From Ulota crispa (taxonomy: Eukaryota > Streptophyta > Bryopsida > Orthotrichales > Orthotrichaceae): a stretch of DNA of 64,000 nt. The notes beneath the pieces are model-generated. The model was not told the origin of the DNA. It did not search any database and was given only the letters and a program-made list of their open reading frames with translations. Both the position numbers and the translations under genes were made by a program. Positions 58,180-64,000 of the stretch are shown one piece after another (position 1 is the stretch's first letter; each line of letters begins with the position of its first letter). The stretch covers positions 22,143,167 through 22,207,166 of the forward strand of contig OY987246.1 of assembly GCA_963920765.1 (NCBI GenBank). Direction: 5' to 3'.

Positions 58180-58560
58180 CCTGCATTCCTTTGTATTTGG
58201 AAAATCCTTACCTGCATATACACGGAGAGAGTCACACCGGTGTAACTCCTGTTTAAGAGGTGTCACTAGTGTAACCCCGAATGCACTGCATTTTCTATTA
58301 GGCAAGCTATAGGTGCTAAAGAAGTGGCAGGAAATTGATAAGAACTAGCACAAATCTGGCACAAAACCGGCACAAAATCGGCAAAAAACTGGCAGTGCCA
58401 AGGCTTGTGGCAATGCAAAGACCTTACCTGCATTCCTTTGTTAATCTGAAAAACTACCTGCATTAACACGAGATTTGACACACCGGTGTGACCCCTTGTT
58501 AAAAGTGTGTCGATGTGATTCCACAATGCACTGCATTCCGGTCGCCCTAGCCTATAGGCA
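58180..58560. repeat. Direct repeat of about 140 bp at 247-bp offset, palindromic core
   Basis: CCTGCATTCCTTTGT occurs at about 58179 and 58427. Each copy then has CACACCGGTGT (58233-58244 imperfect, 58479-58490 perfect as CACACCGGTGTG) and ends with ATGCACTGCATT. Between the copies is a short minisatellite of GGCACAAAA units (58350-58395). No gene is seen. Confidence 0.75.
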
Positions 58561-58907
58561 ACAATGGAAAGTTTGCCTGTGATAGCCAATCTTCCAATCA
58601 CTCAAAAAGTAATTGAGCAGATAACTACTGATCAAAAAATAACGCGTGTCATTCACTGATTCATAAAATTGCAATTCTACCTACTCACTGCAAGTCTCCA
58701 AAACAAAGGGATTTCAAATTCAAAAAATCTGAATTGAAAAATCCGAGCCTATTATAGCTAGAAAACTACTAACAATTGGTTCTTTTAGCTATACACGTTG
58801 TTTATTCTACTTTTATTTTAATTAACTTCCTTGACCTAAGGTTTAAAGCCCCAGGCCGTCTTTGAATTCCAGTCAGGTGGAGATTCCTGCTTTTCACAAG
58901 AAGATCC

Positions 58908-60602
58908 TCAACCTTTCTTGGTCTTTGATCTAAGCCTATTTCTCATAGATAACTCATACATCTCAAGATCTGAACATTCTGAGCTATTTTCCTCTGACTC
59001 AGATCTAATATCAATATCTGGTCCTAACAAGAAGAATTCCTCATCATTGCTAAATATCTCTATCTTCTCTTGTAATGGAGAGGATATCCTCTTGTTCTTT
59101 ATCATCATCTTCCTCTTCACTTGTCTGGGAGCCTTAGCGGGGTTTGGAGGCTTGACTTTGCTCCACCTCTTCCTTGCCTTGGACTCCTCCGCAACTTCGG
59201 CCGCAAGTTTCGTTGCTGGTTTTGGTTCCTCCGCAACTTCCAGGTTCTTCATCGGCGTCCTAGAATGACGTTGAAGGGTCTTGGATGTGGGCGCCTTCTC
59301 TGCTCTCAATCTTGATTGGCTTGATGTGCACGCAGACTCCACTGTCTTGGAGGCGTCCATCTCTTTTTGAGTTGAAATCTTAGGTGAAGCGAAGAAGGGA
59401 TCCTTTTGGCTAGGCGTTGCCCCTTGGTGCAGGTCCTCTTGATAGGATTTGCCATGTGGTTTCACCTTTGAAGATGGTCCTCATCTTCATCAGCATATTC
59501 TCCATCTTTTGGCTATAATCCACCACAATCCTAAATATTTTGGGTCCTTGTGTCACTGCTCCTTCCTTCAACACCTCTTTGTTGTATAGCTTTGCTTTTG
59601 TCACTATATTGCTTGGATTCCCTATGAATCTCCAAAATTCCGCGACATGGACATACGCCTCTCCTGCCATTTTTTGGTACTCTTCCTCCTTCACCATCAT
59701 CCTCTCCAGTTCTTTCACTTTGGACTCCAATTCTAAAATCTCCATCTCCCAAATGACTGCTCAATGGCGGAGGTCCATAACATTCTTGACTACTTTTGGC
59801 AAGGGTACTTGCAAAACTTCACACAATTTTTGATAAACATCTTGCTGAAGCAGGGTGGTTTCCCAGATACTCTTAAGATCTTTGATCACCTTGGTGAACA
59901 AATCTCTCTCGATCTCCATCTTCCAAACCGGTTCTAAACCCTCAATCTTTTCCAATTTGGTCTCTCTTTTTTTTGACTCAGCCGGCCCTTTCCCTTTCCT
60001 TTGGAAACGCCTCACTCTCATTGGTTCCGGAAATTTGGATCCAGACCTCTCAAGTTCCGAGGACTCTGCCTTCGCAGTAAAATTATTTTTCCTCATAGTT
60101 TGCGTTATTTCATACTCTCTTTCCTCTTTTGGTCTTAGAAGTTCTAGGCAGTTATAGAGATGAAATAGGAAGGACTAAGCCTAAAAAGCTTAGTGTTTCC
60201 AAGAGAGTCTACCGCCTTGAGCACTAGCTCCTTAATCAACTGACTCTAATTGATCACCATCTCTCCTAACACTCCAAAAATTGTGTTACCTAAAGAGACA
60301 ATAAGATATCTTGGTTTATCCATGGTCAAGATAGGGACCAAAAACTCTAAAACTTTCTTCTCTCTTGCATTTTAACAATTTGCAATTGAATAGCCATTTT
60401 TCGGATGGTTCCAGTGAGAAAATTTACCCTCACATTTTTGAGCAATCCGCAAAGCTAACCCATCTCCTCTTGTGGAAAATTCATACACCTTGTACCACAG
60501 CTCCATGGACCAACCTTCTGGATCTGCTCTCTTTGTGCTAATCCACTCATTGGAAGGTCCCGACAACAACTCTCCCACCATCGCCTTGTTTTGAGACTCC
60601 AT
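58908..60602 (-). pseudogene. Decayed coding gene of unknown family with coiled coil
   Basis: A minus-strand coding region starts at ATG 60602 (MESQNKAMVGELL) and runs to a stop at 58908. It uses three frames: 60602 to about 60180 with TAA/TAG stops, 60096-59410 with one TGA at 59761 and otherwise open, and 59465-58908. The central part (ESKVKELERMMVKEEEYQKM) is a probable coiled coil, and the C-terminal part is Lys/Ser-rich with an acidic patch (SESEENSSECSD). The N-terminal segment continuing past the first stop (VLEFLVPILTMDKPRYLIV, SLGNTIFGVLGEM) looks like a repeated plant family, perhaps element-derived, but I cannot name it. Confidence 0.5.
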
Positions 60603-60699
60603 GACACTTTAATCAGCCCCAAACAACCCATCTTCTTCAAATCCTATTCCAACATCTCTCTCCTAGATTTGCCGGAATAACTGGGTCAGTTGATCTCAG

Positions 60700-61195
60700 C
60701 ATGACTACATTTCTCTTCACCTTTCCTATCTTTCCGAATGAAGAGCAAAATCGGAAGTGAAAGCTGAAAATTACACTTGCTAGCTCTCAATATAGAAAAA
60801 TCTAAACAGTATGACAACCTCAAAAGCAAATAAAACAAGTGAGAAAGAGGAATATTGTTCCTCTTTTTTAAACCCGCGGATTGCCTGAAATTTTGTCGTT
60901 TTTTCCTATTTAGGTTTTTGTTAACCCTAATTAAGTAATTGTCAAGTCCCCGTCAACTCAAGTTTCCATTAACTTGGAATTCTAGATAGTACTGGACATC
61001 ATTACATTCCGATTTCTGTTTAGGAAGGAAATTCTCACTTCTCGCTTAACAGTAAAAAAAACTTAACATGATCCAATAAGTAATATATCCTTCATAGTGC
61101 TAAATAGTTCACCTTTGGTTTAGAAAAGCAAAAAATTTAACCAATCTTGGATTATATAACATGACTTTACTATAATGAGCTAACTACAAGGATTT
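60700..61195. other. Unassigned sequence upstream of 60602
   Basis: 5' flank of the decayed minus-strand gene. No promoter element stands out and no other gene is recognised. Confidence 0.35.
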
Positions 61196-61199
61196 TAGG

Positions 61200-61440
61200 T
61201 TGTGACAACTACACTAGCGCTTCATTATTACTACATTACAATTAAAATACAACTACATAACAACTACATTACAACTATATTATAACTATAAAATAGTTGT
61301 ATTTCAAGTGCATTACAGCTACACTACAACTACACTTAAACTAGACTACAATCATACAAATTTTCAATACAATTATATATTAACTGCATTATAATTAAAT
61401 TACAACTAACTTGCAAATACAATATGACTAGAATACAATT
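61200..61440. repeat. Degenerate ACAACTACATT simple repeat
   Basis: Many copies of ACAACTACA, CTACATTAC and near variants at about 10-12-bp spacing from about 61206, including one short palindromic patch around 61285-61300. It is degenerate toward the right. Confidence 0.7.
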
Positions 61441-61854
61441 GCAAAATACACATGCCACATTAGAAAGGTCATAGGATATAAAAAAATCCAAAAATACATT
61501 TTTAGCAAGTAGAATTTTAACACATGGCGGCAATCTGTGCATGAGTCAAATGTGCATTAAATGCAATTTTGGGAGATGTAAAAAAGATTTTAAGACACAA
61601 AGGAAAAAGAATGGCAAAGAGGGGTTGTGACCCTAAATTTGAAGGGTAGTGGACAAAATTCTCTTGGATGAAATGCAATCTTGTTCATTATGAGTCGGTT
61701 GTTCCAACTAAAAAATAATTGAGTTGGACAAGAAAACAACTATAAACAACTGCAATTGTAATTTAGTAGTAACGTAGTCAATCCTATCATACACTACTAA
61801 AATGCAATTGTTTTAGCAGTCATTTACAACATGTTTTCTACTAGTAATATAATG

Positions 61855-63057
61855 GAGATGACAGTAGTGATGGTGGAGATGCAGACAATCATGACAATAT
61901 AAAGCAAAGCTTCAGAGACTCAACATGGTCCTAATCTACTTTCACTAATCTCCATAATCTAAAAAAAAATTAGGTGCAAGAGCAATAGGTTCTTTAAGAA
62001 ATTTTTGTACTATGCCAACTTCTATACTGCATAAAATAGTGGTGGAGAGTAATTGCTATGCAACTGCATTGAATGAGCATGGAAAAGCAAGAAGAAAAGA
62101 AAGATGGTTGCCTTTGACAATGCAAACTTTATAAACCTATTTGGCAATCCGCATTTTTATGGGATGAAAAAAACTATCAAAAATGAAAACATATTGGAGC
62201 AAAAAGAGTTTTTTTTTTCATTGCCCTTGAATTTCTAAAGTTCTAACAAGAAAGAAATTCATAGCAATAACAATGTGTCTTCATATTATTAATGCATCTA
62301 CCTATGTTACCAAAAAATATTTGCCTTGATATGACAAAATGGATCAAGTGAAGTGGCTAGTAAATGATATCAAAAATAGTTTTATGCATGAGTGGACTTT
62401 GGTCAAGTATCTTGCTACAAAAGAAATGATGGTAGAGTATAACACTCATATTGTCTTTCTAGACAACATATGCCTAATAAGCCACAAAAACAAGGCATAA
62501 AGGTCTGGTGCCTTGCAAACTCATCATCAAAATATGTTTTCAATTTGACATTTTTTATGGTGCCAACCATAATGGGGTAGAAGAAATAATACCAACAACT
62601 CATATAGAGACAAACATTGCTCACAATGTGGTGGGGAGATTATTGCATGGCCAAGGGGGTAAAGGGCATATTGTTGTCATAGATAACTATTTCTCTAACA
62701 TTGGGTTATTTTTTTGAGTAAGTTGCACTTCAGATATATGCCACTGGCACTAGAAGGTCTAATAAGGTGGGCCTACCAATAAAATTGAAAGCGGTTCAAA
62801 GTTTAAGAAATTCACCTCAAGGTACGTTAGAATGGAGAATACATGAATCCATGGGCATTGCATGTGCATTGTGGAAGGATAAACGCTCAGTTCTCCTCAT
62901 TTCTACTCATGCATTACCTATTGAGTTTCCATGTGTGTCGGTACTTATGGTTCTTTGTAAAAATGGGGCATGGAGGAACTTGATTCAAACCTTTCCAATC
63001 CATTTAGAATATATCACGTACGTGATTTCATTTCTATACTCAAAAGTCTTTTGTTGA
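61855..63057 (+). pseudogene. piggyBac-type (DDE_Tnp_1_7) transposase pseudogene
   Basis: Decayed piggyBac-superfamily transposase. Segments in order are an acidic N-terminal stretch (about 61860), DKMDQVKWLVNDIKNSFM (about 62340-62390), ATKEMMVEYNTHI (62415 onward), a frame-shifted RQHMPNKPQKQGIKVWCL (about 62464), GKGHIVVIDNYFSNIGLFF (62660-62715) with a DNYF-type catalytic Asp motif, IYATGTRRSNKVGLP (about 62737) and LEWRIHESMGIACALWKDKR. There are several frameshifts and stops. The motifs match the family order. Terminal TTAA target duplications and inverted repeats were not identified. Confidence 0.75.
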
Positions 63058-63059
63058 AA

Positions 63060-64000
63060 CTTGAACTTTTCTTTTAAAATTTCAAGTAAACTAGGTATGG
63101 ACCATAATCTATAATGAAACTAAATCTAGAAAAATATACACACTTTTTAATTGTTGGCTACAAGATTTGTAAAATCTACGGTGTTGAACTTTTAATTTTG
63201 AACAAATTAACAATTTTTTTAAGATATGTTTAAATTTGGTGTTAGGAGAGATATTAGCAATATGAATGTAGTCTAAAGGTGTGTCTAGATGCATCTATTT
63301 TGCCTTTGCAATTCTCACTCTTCACCTTTAGAAACTTCAAGTTATTTATAAAGATCACATATGGGACTACTGGTATGGAATGTTATTTAGGAAATTTTAT
63401 TAGAAACAACTGAAGTTTGGTGGGATAATTCCTTTTATTTCGATTTGATGTTCACGTGTGTTAGTCAGATTCTGGTCTAGGTTCAATGTATCTAGAGAAT
63501 GGCTGGTAATTAGGAATAGGGGAGTTTCAACTGAAGGGACCTAGATGCAGTGCACCTGGACCGGATGTTATGGAGAGATTTTGTGACCGAAGTAAGACCT
63601 ACCTTATGAAAAAATCAGATTCAATGAACCGGGTCCCGATGGTGCATTTGTAAATCCATTCGTCCAAAATACATGCTACGGATTACCTTTATAAAAACCC
63701 AATGAGGTTTGTCACTTTAATTTCTATCAATCTAAAATTGAATAAGTTTTTAATTAGGACCTATCATCTGGATGATATTGAAGTGCAAGTTTTATTTCAA
63801 AAATGTTAGGTGATTTTCGAAGGCAATGAAACTTGTAATCACTATTCCTAAGTTTAAATGCTTGATTGCACGTGCTCTCACTCACATAACATTCAAGAGC
63901 ACTAGTAAAGGTTGCCCTCCCTCCAAGAGAATGGTGTGGAATATTTCTCACCAGTCCATCCACTTGGATGAATTGGTGTGGAATGTTCCACACCCTTCTT
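63060..64000. other. Unassigned sequence at right edge
   Basis: No gene recognised. The final 110 bp contain GGTGTGGAAT twice (about 63933 and 63974) with a TCCACACC near the end, which may be part of a repeat continuing outside the window. Confidence 0.35.

Noticed and set aside
1..64000. CRISPR arrays, bacterial operons, rRNA genes
   Set aside because: All tandem repeats here are contiguous or degenerate without unique spacers, the genes have spliceosomal introns, and no rRNA sequence was recognised.

Overview
This window looks like intergenic DNA from a large, gene-poor plant genome. There is one large nuclear gene with spliceosomal introns, a TIR-NB-ARC-LRR (TNL) resistance-type gene on the minus strand. 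There is also a decayed cytosolic ribosomal protein eS25 gene with plant-like intron positions. Almost everything else is old transposon material at different stages of decay. The density of ancient LTR elements and the style of the TNL suggest a gymnosperm or another non-flowering land plant. That placement is an inference from style; no marker in the window fixes the species.

Region by region. 0-16.5 kb: several decayed protein-coding elements. Most are preceded by a GC-rich degenerate minisatellite, often with a 21-bp period, and three of these blocks lead into a TATA box. They are a kinase-like pseudogene (744-2313), an unidentified minus-strand pseudogene (7438-7947), a coiled-coil type pseudogene (9948-11400) and a hAT/DUF659 transposase pseudogene (13127-16413). 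One GC block is split by a complete non-autonomous CACTA element (3119-6258) with a CAA target duplication. That element carries about 0.9 kb of degenerate GAATCTTTGA repeats and a nested foldback MITE. 17-31 kb: a Ty3/gypsy retrotransposon with recognisable gag, protease, reverse transcriptase, RNase H and integrase. It also carries a cytosine-5 DNA methyltransferase domain between protease and RT, and a PHD finger after integrase. It is full of stop codons but almost free of frameshifts, and it is interrupted by about 2 kb containing a 180-bp tandem array.

31-43.5 kb: mostly AT-rich sequence with short tandem duplications, some exon-like minus-strand fragments (36.7-38.4 kb), the eS25 pseudogene (38.9-39.3 kb) and a second kinase fragment (41.5-41.9 kb). 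43.6-53.7 kb: the TNL gene. I model it as five exons giving about 2,773 residues: TIR, complete NB-ARC (P-loop to MHD) and an enormous LRR exon. The LRR exon is built on an exact 138-bp (two-LRR) unit, and decayed LRR units continue beyond the present stop codon. 55.6-57.9 kb: a second, inverted CACTA element of the same family. 58-64 kb: a duplicated palindrome-bearing sequence, a decayed coiled-coil gene of unknown family (58.9-60.6 kb) and a piggyBac-type transposase pseudogene (61.9-63.1 kb).

The TNL is the only gene here that appears able to encode a full-length product. The most unusual element is the gypsy retrotransposon with a fused DNA methyltransferase and PHD finger. That combination could write and read epigenetic marks, although this copy is dead.
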